In this document: positions 17,766-25,390 of the stretch, piece after piece
How the letters are laid out: every line of letters starts with the position of its first letter
Numbering within the stretch: position 1 is the stretch's first letter
Source of the DNA: GCA-003244245 sp050699595
Lineage (GTDB): Bacteria > Actinomycetota > Actinomycetes > Mycobacteriales > Pseudonocardiaceae
Reading direction: 5' to 3'
Assembly (NCBI GenBank): GCA_050699595.1
Contig: JBOHFI010000005.1
Coordinates: forward strand, 69,728 to 133,727
DNA: 64,000 nucleotides
Notes under the pieces: generated by a model
What the model saw: only the letters and a program-made list of their open reading frames with translations
Databases searched by the model: none
What the model was told of the DNA's origin: nothing
Made by a program: the position numbers and the translations under genes

Positions 17766-20408
17766 ATGATGATCCTCGGGGGCCGTCGTCTGTGGTTGTG
17801 GTTAGGGGTATTGCTGGTCGTTGCGGTGACGGCCGGGAGCGCGGCCTTCGTCTTGTCTGACTTACGCACTCGGGGCTCGGTCGAGACCCTGGTGTCCACG
17901 CTGATCGCCGTGGCGACCGCCACTGCCGGGACCGCCAGGTGGCTGTGGAGACGAGCGGGACTCACCGGGGCCGCGCGGTTGCCGTTGGAGCGGGCGGCCG
18001 ATGAGCTGGCCGAGCAGCTGCGCCGGCAGTGGGAGCGGGCCGCCGCCGAGCGGGGCCTGACCTATCCAGAGCCGATTCCCGTGCGGTGGCGATGGTCACC
18101 CCGGCAGGTGACCGGCCCGAGAGCCGACGCTGTCGGGGGGCGGTTCGCGCCGGTGCCCGGGATGGCGGCGGTCACCGTGGAGGATCTGCGCTCGGGCTCA
18201 GTGCAGGATTTGCTCGGGGTGTACGGGGGCCTGGGTTCTGGGCGGTTGGTTGTCCTGGGCGAGCCGGGCGCGGGCAAGACCGGCGCGGGGATTCGGCTGC
18301 TGCTTGATGCGCTGGCCCATCGGGCCACGGTGACGGCCGGGGATCGGGCGCGGGTTCCGGTGCCGGTGCTGGTCACCCCGCAGGGCTGGGACCCGGACGC
18401 GGAGACTTTCGCCGGGTGGCTGGTCGGCCGCCTGGAGCGGGACTACGCCCTGCTGCGGGCTCCGGAGTACGGCGCCGATGCCGTCGTGCGCCTCATTGCG
18501 GACGGTCACCTGGCGGTGATCCTGGATGGGTTGGATGAGATGCCCGAGGCGCTGCGCCCGGTGGCGCTGCGGGCGCTGGATGAGCAGGTCACCTTCCGGC
18601 TGGTCGTGCTCACCCGCAGCGACGAGCTGGTGGCCGCGGTCCGCGGCGGTCACCTGCGGGGCTCGGCGGCGCTGGAACTCCTCCCGATCGGCCCCGGACA
18701 AGCGGCGGAGTACCTGGCCAGTTCTCAGATCGACCCGCTCCCCGCCCCGTGGCGACACGTGATTGATCATCTGCGGGAGCACCCCGAGGGCGTGCTCGCC
18801 CACGCGCTGACGACTCCGCTGATGCTGACCCTGGTCCGAGACACCTATGGTCCCGGGGAGGGGGTCGATGAACTCCTCGACGTGCGGCGGTTCGGCAGCG
18901 AGAAAGCTGTCGAGGACTACCTTCTTGACCGGGTGCTGATCGCCGCGTATACCCGGCACCCGGGCCGGCCGGCTCCGCCCTACACTGTTGATCAAGCACG
19001 ACGATGGTTGGGGCAGCTGGCCCGCCAGATGGACAAGGAAGGGACCCGCAACCTGGCGTGGTGGCGGGTCCAGCGCTGGGTGTCGGCGTGGCCTCGTGTC
19101 CTTGCCACGGTAGCCGTCATGACTGTTGTCTCTGCGTTGCTCGTCGGGTCCTTGTCCGGACTTGCCGCCCACGTGCATCTTTTCTCTGCGTTCGGGGTTG
19201 GGCACCTGACCAAACTCACGGCTGTCTTCGCCAGGGCGCTCGGGTATGGGTTCATGGTGGGGTTCGGGTTGCTCCTCATGTCCCCACCCGGTGGGGGATC
19301 TCCTGCACAGCCGGGTCGTCCGCGGTGGAGCGGGACTGATGTCCGCACGATTGTGCTCCTGGGGCTCGGAGTCGGGGTCGGGACCGGGCTTGAGACCGGG
19401 CCCCAGATCGGGCTCAAGCCCGGGTTGGCGATCGGGCTGGTGTCTAGTTTCACCGTCGGGCTTGGGTTTGTCCTCGGTGGAGGACCGCCTCAGCGGCTGG
19501 GCCGGCTGCGCTGGAGCGGAACTGATACCCGCACGAATCTCCGCAGCGGCCTCGTGGTCGGGCTCGTGGCAGGGCTCGCGGTCGGGGTCAAGAACGGGCT
19601 CGTGTACGGGCTCAACTTCGTGTTCGTGCCCGGATTCGTCGTCGGAATCGGATTCATGCTTGTGATCATCGTCGGCGGACGACCTTCCCCACAGCGCAGT
19701 CAGCTCCCCTGGAGCGGAGTTGATACTCCAACAACTCTCCTCATCGGGCTTGTCATCGCAATCGAGGGCGCGTACGGCTACGGAATCATTTACATTCTCA
19801 TCGCCATACTCGGTGGACGATCTCCTCTGCAACGGGTCCGGCTGCGGTGGAGCAGGACTGCCACCCCCGCGACTCTCCTCACCGGGCTCGTGGTCGGGAT
19901 TGCGCTCGGGCTTGTGGTCAGGCTTGTGCTCGGGCTCGCGCCCGGGCTCGAGTTCGGGGTCGTGTTCGGCCTCACCGGCGGGCTCCTGCTGGGGCTGAGA
20001 CAGCCACCAACGGAGGCCGCGAGCCCGCTCGATTCCCGGTCATTATGGCGCCGGGAGCGTCAGCTCGGGATCGTGGATGGGCTCGTGGTGGGGCTCGTGG
20101 TGGGGCTCGTGGTGGGGCTCGGGCTCGGGCTCGTGGACGGGCGCGCGTACGGGCTCGTGGTGGGGCTCGTGTACGGGATCATCGAGGGGCTCGTGGCCGG
20201 GCTCGGAGCAGGGTTGGTGTCCTCCGCCACCTGGACGGCCACGCTAGCCGGCGCACAGCTGTGGCGTCAAGGCGAGACCCCGATACGGCTGCTGGGGTTT
20301 CTCGAAGATGCCCGGGAGCGTCAGATCCTGCGGACAGTCGGCCCGGCGTATCAATTCCGGCACGCCCGGCTCCAGGACCGCCTCGCCGAAGCGAAGCACC
20401 CAGCGTGA
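17766..20408 (+). CDS. Membrane NACHT-family NTPase with Gly-Leu-Val repeats
   Basis: An 880-residue protein. Two N-terminal membrane helices (about 8-30 and 42-60) precede a NACHT/STAND NTPase with Walker A GEPGAGKT (165-172) and Walker B ILDGLDEMP (about 252-260). Residues 430-830 are a long series of hydrophobic Gly/Leu/Val segments, interrupted by recurring polar W-S-G/R-T-x-T-x-T-x-L motifs. The DNA at 20070-20190 contains tandem copies of a GGTGGGGCTCGT-like unit. Bacterial NACHT proteins often act in antiphage defence; that role is inferred here, since no effector domain is visible. The start could be either ATG of the leading pair. Confidence 0.8.
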   Translation: MMILGGRRLWLWLGVLLVVAVTAGSAAFVLSDLRTRGSVETLVSTLIAVATATAGTARWLWRRAGLTGAARLPLERAADELAEQLRRQWERAAAERGLTYPEPIPVRWRWSPRQVTGPRADAVGGRFAPVPGMAAVTVEDLRSGSVQDLLGVYGGLGSGRLVVLGEPGAGKTGAGIRLLLDALAHRATVTAGDRARVPVPVLVTPQGWDPDAETFAGWLVGRLERDYALLRAPEYGADAVVRLIADGHLAVILDGLDEMPEALRPVALRALDEQVTFRLVVLTRSDELVAAVRGGHLRGSAALELLPIGPGQAAEYLASSQIDPLPAPWRHVIDHLREHPEGVLAHALTTPLMLTLVRDTYGPGEGVDELLDVRRFGSEKAVEDYLLDRVLIAAYTRHPGRPAPPYTVDQARRWLGQLARQMDKEGTRNLAWWRVQRWVSAWPRVLATVAVMTVVSALLVGSLSGLAAHVHLFSAFGVGHLTKLTAVFARALGYGFMVGFGLLLMSPPGGGSPAQPGRPRWSGTDVRTIVLLGLGVGVGTGLETGPQIGLKPGLAIGLVSSFTVGLGFVLGGGPPQRLGRLRWSGTDTRTNLRSGLVVGLVAGLAVGVKNGLVYGLNFVFVPGFVVGIGFMLVIIVGGRPSPQRSQLPWSGVDTPTTLLIGLVIAIEGAYGYGIIYILIAILGGRSPLQRVRLRWSRTATPATLLTGLVVGIALGLVVRLVLGLAPGLEFGVVFGLTGGLLLGLRQPPTEAASPLDSRSLWRRERQLGIVDGLVVGLVVGLVVGLGLGLVDGRAYGLVVGLVYGIIEGLVAGLGAGLVSSATWTATLAGAQLWRQGETPIRLLGFLEDARERQILRTVGPAYQFRHARLQDRLAEAKHPA

Positions 20409-20574
20409 GCTGGGTCGGCGAGAGACGCCAGACCGCCTTGGATTCGACGTCATCGTCACAAATGGCAGGAAGTGGACTGCCAGCGGGAGGATGGCTCAGA
20501 GTTGGTCACCGCCGGTGATGGGGAGTTCGAGGCGTTCGGCGGCGCGCAGCACGTCGCTCGCGTGTCCATAGATC

Positions 20575-20955
20575 TCACGATTTGTGATCAGCCTTACTGT
20601 CGCCGAGTTCGACAACAGGGCTGTTGGGAGCCACCTGATCAGCTCCTCTGTCGAACTCGGCGCACTGAGAGCACCCAAGATCGCCGATCGCCCCCTCGCT
20701 CGACGACCTCCTGACCGGCTCAGCGACAAGCCCCTGATGCGAGAGCCGGAGCGGTGGGGGCAGAGCAACCGGCGCGGCGTCCTCATCAAGAATGATCACA
20801 CACTCGCCGGTGACGTGCGGGGCAAAGATGATCTCACTGCCCTGCTTCTCCATCACCAGGTTCGCGAAGCCTCTCGGGCCTCGGTGCACCGCGCAGGTGA
20901 CACCGATCGCCCTGCGGTTCGCGCGCCTCGCCCGCGGGGTCGCGCCATCAGCCAT
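20575..20955 (-). CDS. Small hypothetical protein divergent from XRE gene
   Basis: From the ATG at 20955 the first 70 residues (ITCAV-like opening GVTCAVHRGPRGFANLVM, then PHVTGECVIILDEDAA) look like a small protein family often placed next to XRE-DUF397 pairs in actinobacteria. The C-terminal 55 residues do not continue in a family-like way, so an old frameshift near 20760 is possible. Another frame ending at 20496 also has protein-like character. Function unknown. Confidence 0.45.
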   Translation of the reverse strand: MADGATPRARRANRRAIGVTCAVHRGPRGFANLVMEKQGSEIIFAPHVTGECVIILDEDAAPVALPPPLRLSHQGLVAEPVRRSSSEGAIGDLGCSQCAEFDRGADQVAPNSPVVELGDSKADHKS

Positions 20956-21021
20956 GAGTTGGCCTCGTCTCTCTCTCGGATAGGCGCCGGGACGCGGTTC
21001 ACCGAGCGAGGAGGAACGGAC

Positions 21022-21396
21022 ATGGCACGGGGTCCTGGCCCGACGGTTCGAGCGCGGCAGTTGCGCCGGGAGCTCAAGCGGCTGCGCAACGACTCCGGGC
21101 TGAGCGTGGACGAGGCCGGCAAGCGGGCGGGCATGTCCGGGCCGACGCTCAGCCGCTTCGAAAGCGCCAAGCGCGGCATCAGCGTCGACGAGACGGAGAA
21201 GCTCCTCGACACCTACCGGGTGCCGGTGCCCCAGCAGCGGGAGTACCTGGAGATGGCCGAGCGCGCCAACCTGTACCTCGAGGAAGACGACGAGATCACC
21301 GCCTACCAGGACACCGCGAGTACACTCCAACGGTCGGCCCTCGGGGCCGGTGACTCTGTCACCCTAATCGAGCAGATACTCAGGGAGATGGCATGA
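21022..21396 (+). CDS. XRE-family helix-turn-helix regulator
   Basis: A 124-residue DNA-binding protein. The HTH lies at about residues 12-65 (LRRELKRLRNDSGLSVDEAGKRAG..LSRFESAKRGIS). It is much shorter than DUF5753-type regulators, as the ligand-like C-terminal domain is missing. The ATG follows GAGGAAC. Its stop overlaps the start of a DUF397 gene (ATGA), the classic actinobacterial regulator/DUF397 pair related to BldB/WhiJ systems. Confidence 0.85.
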   Translation: MARGPGPTVRARQLRRELKRLRNDSGLSVDEAGKRAGMSGPTLSRFESAKRGISVDETEKLLDTYRVPVPQQREYLEMAERANLYLEEDDEITAYQDTASTLQRSALGAGDSVTLIEQILREMA

Positions 21397-21617
21397 ACAG
21401 CGGCAAGCGTCCAGGCACGGGCGTGGTGGGGCCCTCCCCGACCGGGTGGCGCACGAGCAGCCACAGCGCCGACACCAACTGCGTCGAGATCAACCTCACC
21501 CAGCCCGAACTCGTCCACGTCCGGGACAGCAAAGACCACGGAACCGGCCCGACGATCACCGTGAGCCGCCGCCACTGGGCCATGCTCCTGGAGCAGGTCG
21601 CCTCCGCAACCGCATGA
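21393..21617 (+). CDS. DUF397 protein
   Basis: A 74-residue DUF397 protein: GWRTSSHSADTNCVEI, then VHVRDSKDHGTGPTITVSRRHW. Such proteins partner with XRE/DUF5753 regulators and may act as antitoxin-like or anti-repressor factors. It overlaps the XRE gene upstream by four bases and the next gene downstream by four bases, so all three are probably translated together. Confidence 0.9.
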   Translation: MNSGKRPGTGVVGPSPTGWRTSSHSADTNCVEINLTQPELVHVRDSKDHGTGPTITVSRRHWAMLLEQVASATA

Positions 21618-22171
21618 CGATGCGTTCGTGTTTCGAGAGCTTGGCCAGTGCCTATCAGGAGCACTCGGCCTTGGACGGCGAGGTCGGCGAGTTGGCCGAC
21701 TACCACCGCAGTCGCATCGAGTCGGTGTTCGACAGTCAGCCCGATCTGCCACTGCATCAGGACACGGTGGCCGGGTTCCTGCAGGGGTTCGTGACCACCA
21801 TCGCGCACTACGTGCCCGCTGGCAGCGTGGAGCAGCAGTCGGTGTTGCCGGCGCTGGGTGGGGCGCTGCTGCTCGGCCAGGATCTGCCCATCGACACCAG
21901 CCCCGGCACGATCACCGCCGGGCGCGGCTTCATCGAACGCGCCGTCGTGGTGCTGGCCGACGCCGAGCCCACGACTGTGGCCTACGAGCTGGTCAAGCAG
22001 GCGTTCGACGGGGTCCCCGACGTGCCGATGAGCTGCGCCTCGCTGGGCGGGTTCTGCCTCGGAGTGCTCTACGCCACCCCCTACGTGACCGGCCCCGCCA
22101 CCGACCAGACGGCGTTGATGAGCGCGGCCTGCCAACACGGCCGCGAGCTGCTCCAGCCACACCGACCTTGA
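21614..22171 (+). CDS. Hypothetical protein, third gene of XRE-DUF397 operon
   Basis: A 185-residue soluble protein without a domain I recognise, starting at an ATG that overlaps the DUF397 stop. It contains EHSALDGEVGELADYHRSRI and a C-terminal ACQHGRELLQPH. The same C-terminal motif recurs in a 3' remnant at 24537-24630 beyond RiPP locus A, so a paralogue or duplicated copy once lay there. Function unknown. Confidence 0.7.
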   Translation: MTMRSCFESLASAYQEHSALDGEVGELADYHRSRIESVFDSQPDLPLHQDTVAGFLQGFVTTIAHYVPAGSVEQQSVLPALGGALLLGQDLPIDTSPGTITAGRGFIERAVVVLADAEPTTVAYELVKQAFDGVPDVPMSCASLGGFCLGVLYATPYVTGPATDQTALMSAACQHGRELLQPHRP

Positions 22172-22229
22172 TCGACAGCCGGTGACGACCCTGCAGCCCG
22201 GATCAAGCGGCTGGCGGGTAACGGCAAGC
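22126..22229 (+). repeat. Left copy of host sequence flanking RiPP locus A
   Basis: This stretch matches two separate pieces on the far side of locus A: 22126-22193 resembles 24591-24649 (end of a hypothetical gene plus start of the SpoU gene), and 22194-22229 matches 24826-24861 (inside the SpoU gene) with one mismatch in 36 bases. The sequence between those two pieces is missing from this copy. It therefore marks a duplicated, internally deleted flank. Confidence 0.75.
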
Positions 22230-22294
22230 TTGAAACCCAGTAGGGTACTCACCAGCCGCCGCGCCAAGCAGGAGTGACAGAGAACGGACTGATC

Positions 22295-22567
22295 ATGGCT
22301 CTGAATTCGTCACGGCTCAGCGCCGAGCCACTCATGGATGCCGCCGATAAGCTCGCAGCAGAGAGACCCGCTCCAGAGGTGATTGTTACGGGGAAAGCAT
22401 CCCGGGTAGCCCGCCCGTTCGGCGTGCGGTTTGCGGTGCCTCCCGTCCGGTGCGGGGAGCACAGCAAGACGTATTACACCATCACCGTGGAAGAAACAAC
22501 CCATCTCAACAGGGACGGCAAAGAAGACACCGAAACCGATTACATCGAAAAAGAGAAAGAAGACTGA
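22295..22567 (+). CDS. Putative ATP-grasp-modified RiPP precursor A
   Basis: A 90-residue precursor-like peptide directly before an ATP-grasp gene and a PIMT-like gene. The leader has RPFGVRF at residues 40-46, typical of ATP-grasp (graspetide-type) precursors. The tail is rich in Thr, Glu and Asp: EETTHLNRDGKED at 66-78, then TETDY. Thr residues could be ester donors and Glu/Asp acceptors, while the Asp-Gly at 74-75 is the natural aspartimide site for the PIMT. The ATG at 22295 is preferred over a GTG at 22274 because it places the RPF motif where precursor C has it. Product chemistry is inferred. Confidence 0.72.
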   Translation: MALNSSRLSAEPLMDAADKLAAERPAPEVIVTGKASRVARPFGVRFAVPPVRCGEHSKTYYTITVEETTHLNRDGKEDTETDYIEKEKED

Positions 22568-22586
22568 GCGCCGGGAAGACGACATC

Positions 22587-23333
22587 GTGATCCTCATCCT
22601 CAGCGGTGCCGATGACCCGACCGCCGATCGCGTCGTGTCTGAGCTGGGACACCGCTGTGCCCGCTACGCCCGGCTTGATCTGTCTGATTTCCCGCAACGC
22701 GTCGTCGCCAGCGCGTACCTGGATGGTTGTGGCCGCTGGACCGGGCAGATACGGCACGCGGAGGGGTGGGCGGTGGCGTGGGAGGACATCACCGCCGTCT
22801 ACTACCGGCGCCCGGGCAACTTCGCCCCCGCGTCCAGCCTGACAACTGCCGATCGGCGGTTTGTGGTGGCCGAGGCGCGGGGTGGTTTCGGTGGGGTGCT
22901 CGCCTCGCTGGACGCACGATGGGTCAACCACCCGTTTCAGGTCGCCGATAGTGAGTTCAAACCGGTACAACTGACCGCCGCGCGGGCCTGCGGATTCGCT
23001 GTCCCAGCGACCGTCATCACCAACGATGGCCGCAGCGCGCACAGGTTCACCGGATCGCGACCCCACGATGTGGTGTACAAGCCACTAGGCGGCGGATTCT
23101 ACCGTGACAACGACGACAACGTCACCCTCATCTACACCACGCCCGTGTCCGCAGAATCCTTGGACGACGCCGAGATCGCGGCCACGTCGCACACCTTCCA
23201 GTCATTTATCGACAAAACCCACGATGTGCGCGTCACTGTGGCCGGTCCTCGCGTGTTCGGCGTCGCAATCCACTCCACCAGTGCGGCAGGACGAGTCGAC
23301 TGGCGCTCAGACTATCACTCACTGCGCTACTGA
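22587..23333 (+). CDS. ATP-grasp RiPP maturase A, C-terminally truncated
   Basis: A 248-residue ATP-grasp ligase of the RiPP-maturase type (ILILSGADDPTADRVVSELG; VYYRRPGNF; WVNHPFQVADSEFKPVQL). Compared with the 325-residue homologue at 30740 it stops right after the DWRSDYHS segment. It therefore lacks about 75 residues, including the equivalent of FDFVV and the metal-binding ECNPEGQW. The next gene starts 16 bases after the stop, so the missing part is deleted rather than frameshifted. It is probably inactive alone. Start GTG at 22587; a weak GGGAAG lies upstream. Confidence 0.75.
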   Translation: MILILSGADDPTADRVVSELGHRCARYARLDLSDFPQRVVASAYLDGCGRWTGQIRHAEGWAVAWEDITAVYYRRPGNFAPASSLTTADRRFVVAEARGGFGGVLASLDARWVNHPFQVADSEFKPVQLTAARACGFAVPATVITNDGRSAHRFTGSRPHDVVYKPLGGGFYRDNDDNVTLIYTTPVSAESLDDAEIAATSHTFQSFIDKTHDVRVTVAGPRVFGVAIHSTSAAGRVDWRSDYHSLRY

Positions 23334-23349
23334 CCGGAGACACCACCTG

Positions 23350-24510
23350 ATGACCACCATTCCCGCGACCGAATGGCAAGAACACCTCGACACTATGATC
23401 ACCGGCCTGCAGGACACCGGTGCGCTAGCCGACCCGCGCTGGATCGCGGCCTTTCGCGCCGTCCCCCGCCACGTGTTCACCCCGCAGCTGCTGGAACCCG
23501 GCCAGCACCACACCACTGACGCACGACAGGCCTGGCTGTCCCGTGTCTACCAGGACGACTCCCTGATCACCGCGATCACCCACGAGCCAGTCCTGCGCAC
23601 CGGCGTGCCCACCAGCTCCTCGACCCGCCCCAGCCTGATGGCCCGCATGCTCGAACTGCTGGGGCTGCGTGACGGGATGCGAGTCCTGGAGATCGGCACC
23701 GGCACCGGCTACAACGCGGGCCTGCTCACCCACCGCCTCGGCAACTCTCACGTGACCAGCATCGACATCGACCCCACGCTCATCGACCACGCCCGGCGCA
23801 GACTGCACAGCCTCAACCTCACACCACACCTGGTCGCCGCGGACGGCATCGCCGGTGTCCCCGGCCGCGCCCCGTTCGACCGGATCATCGCCACCTGCGC
23901 CATCCCCGGCATCCCCCTGGCATGGATCACCCAACTCACCCCCGGCGGAGCCATGCTGGTCAACCTGCGCGGTGAGATCGCCGGTGGAACACTCTGCCTG
24001 CTCACCAAAGACCCCACCGGCGATGACGAAGTGATCGGCCCGTTCCTCGGCATCGAGGGCCACTTCATGTGGGCACGGCACGATCCCGCGCGTGCCCTGC
24101 CCTACGACATCCACCCCACCTCCGAACGCGACCAAACCCGCACCACCACCAAACCCGAAATCGTCACCGGCATCGCCCGCGACATCACCAACCCCGATTT
24201 CCGGTTCCTCACCCAGCTCCACATACGTGGAATCCGGACCCTTACTACAACACCCCACAACCCGCCACACACCACTATCCACGCCGAAACCACCGACGGA
24301 TCATGGGCAACAGCCCACACCACCACCGGGCACGTCACCCAAGGCGGCACCCGGCGACTATGGGACACCATCCGCGCCGCGCACACCCTCTGGCGCGACC
24401 TGGGCCAACCTCCACCCACCCGATTCGGCATCGTCGCCAACCCCACGACACAATTCGCCTACCTCGACCACGACCACAACTGGACCCGCTGGCCCCTGCC
24501 CTTACTCTGA
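23350..24510 (+). CDS. PIMT-like RiPP methyltransferase A
   Basis: A 386-residue homologue of protein-L-isoaspartate O-methyltransferase with an extra C-terminal region. The substrate loop TSSSTRPSLMARML precedes the SAM motif EIGTGTGYN, and FDRIIATCAIPGIP follows. In graspetide loci such as that of fuscimiditide, this family methylates a precursor aspartate, which then closes to an aspartimide. It follows precursor A and the truncated ATP-grasp gene with no terminator between, so it is one operon. The extra 150-residue C-terminal part is shared with the two other PIMT-like proteins in this window. Confidence 0.82.
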   Translation: MTTIPATEWQEHLDTMITGLQDTGALADPRWIAAFRAVPRHVFTPQLLEPGQHHTTDARQAWLSRVYQDDSLITAITHEPVLRTGVPTSSSTRPSLMARMLELLGLRDGMRVLEIGTGTGYNAGLLTHRLGNSHVTSIDIDPTLIDHARRRLHSLNLTPHLVAADGIAGVPGRAPFDRIIATCAIPGIPLAWITQLTPGGAMLVNLRGEIAGGTLCLLTKDPTGDDEVIGPFLGIEGHFMWARHDPARALPYDIHPTSERDQTRTTTKPEIVTGIARDITNPDFRFLTQLHIRGIRTLTTTPHNPPHTTIHAETTDGSWATAHTTTGHVTQGGTRRLWDTIRAAHTLWRDLGQPPPTRFGIVANPTTQFAYLDHDHNWTRWPLPLL

Positions 24511-24536
24511 CTAGGGCTCCTCCAAACAGATCATGG

Positions 24537-24630
24537 AGAGCGCGGCCAGCCGGTGGTCTATCGGGTGGCGTCCACGCTAGTGGACAGCGGGGCCTGCCAG
24601 CACGGCCGCGAGCTGCTCGCGCCACACTGA
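24537..24630 (+). pseudogene. 3' remnant of the 21614-22171-type gene
   Basis: About 30 codons (QPVVYRVASTLVDSG, then ACQHGRELLAPH and a stop) match the last residues of the hypothetical gene at 21614-22171. No start belongs to it. It immediately precedes the SpoU gene and is the right-hand counterpart of the flanking repeat at 22126-22193. Confidence 0.65.
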
Positions 24631-24635
24631 AGCCG

Positions 24636-25382
24636 GTGACCACCCCGCACTCGCCGCGCGAGAAGTTCATCACGATCTATGGCCGGATGCCGGTGCTCGA
24701 AGCTCTCCAGAAGCGGGATCTCGACGTCGCGAAGGTGATCATCGCCGACAATGCCCACGGCCGCGCCGTCGATCAGATCGTCGCCGAGGCGCGCCGCAGA
24801 GACGTCGAGGTGCAGTACACCTCGCCAGCCCGGATCAAGCGGCTGGCCGGTAACGGCAAGCAGGACCAAGGCGTCGTCGCGGACATCACCGCCCCCCGCA
24901 TGGCCCGGCTGGACGACTACCTCGCCCAGCGCGGGGACCGGCGCACGACGCTGTTCCTGCTGGATGGCGTGACGAACCCCAGCAACGTCGGCATGATCTT
25001 GCGCAGCGCCACTGCGGCGGGTATTGACGGCGTCATTCTCCCTCGGTTGGGCAGCCCCCACGTCGGCCCACTCGTGATCAAGGCATCGGCCGGGGTGGCG
25101 TTCGAGGCGTCCATCCTGAACTCACCCAGCGCCGCGGACGCCGCGTCGGTGCTGCGCAAGCGAGGATTCACCGTCTACGGGTTGACCGCGACCGCGAAAC
25201 GGTCGATCTTCCAGACAGATCTGGCGCCGCGTTCGGCCCTCGTGCTCGGCGGTGAGACCAATGGATCGACGATCTCTCCCGACGCGCGGCTGCGAATACC
25301 GATGCGCAACCAGGTCGAATCCCTGAACGTCGCCGTAGCCGCCTCCATCGTCGCCTTCGAACTCAGCCGCCGCCGCAGCTGA
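24636..25382 (+). CDS. SpoU/TrmH-family RNA 2'-O-methyltransferase
   Basis: A 248-residue SpoU methyltransferase with an N-terminal substrate-binding domain (FITIYGRMPVLEAL) and the trefoil-knot motifs: FLLDGVTNPSNVGMILRSA, LVLGGETNG and PMRNQVESLNVAVAASI. It should methylate a ribose in rRNA or tRNA, like RlmB. The GTG at 24636 lies five bases after the preceding remnant. Open frame upstream is not family-like. The target RNA is not determined from sequence. Confidence 0.88.
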   Translation: MTTPHSPREKFITIYGRMPVLEALQKRDLDVAKVIIADNAHGRAVDQIVAEARRRDVEVQYTSPARIKRLAGNGKQDQGVVADITAPRMARLDDYLAQRGDRRTTLFLLDGVTNPSNVGMILRSATAAGIDGVILPRLGSPHVGPLVIKASAGVAFEASILNSPSAADAASVLRKRGFTVYGLTATAKRSIFQTDLAPRSALVLGGETNGSTISPDARLRIPMRNQVESLNVAVAASIVAFELSRRRS

Positions 25383-25390
25383 CAGGAACA

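Noticed and set aside
18198..19832. 544-codon minus-strand frame
   Set aside because: Antisense to the NACHT gene; its D-E-P/D-P-D repeats reflect the glycine-valine codons on the other strand.
20060..20200. Tandem repeats resembling a CRISPR or VNTR
   Set aside because: The repeats are contiguous 12-base units inside a reading frame, without spacers; they encode the Gly-Leu-Val region.
20496..20789. 97-codon minus-strand frame ending ERLELPITGGDQL
   Set aside because: The end looks protein-like, but the first half is Arg/Ser-rich shadow and overlaps another better-supported small gene; kept only as a possible frameshift partner.
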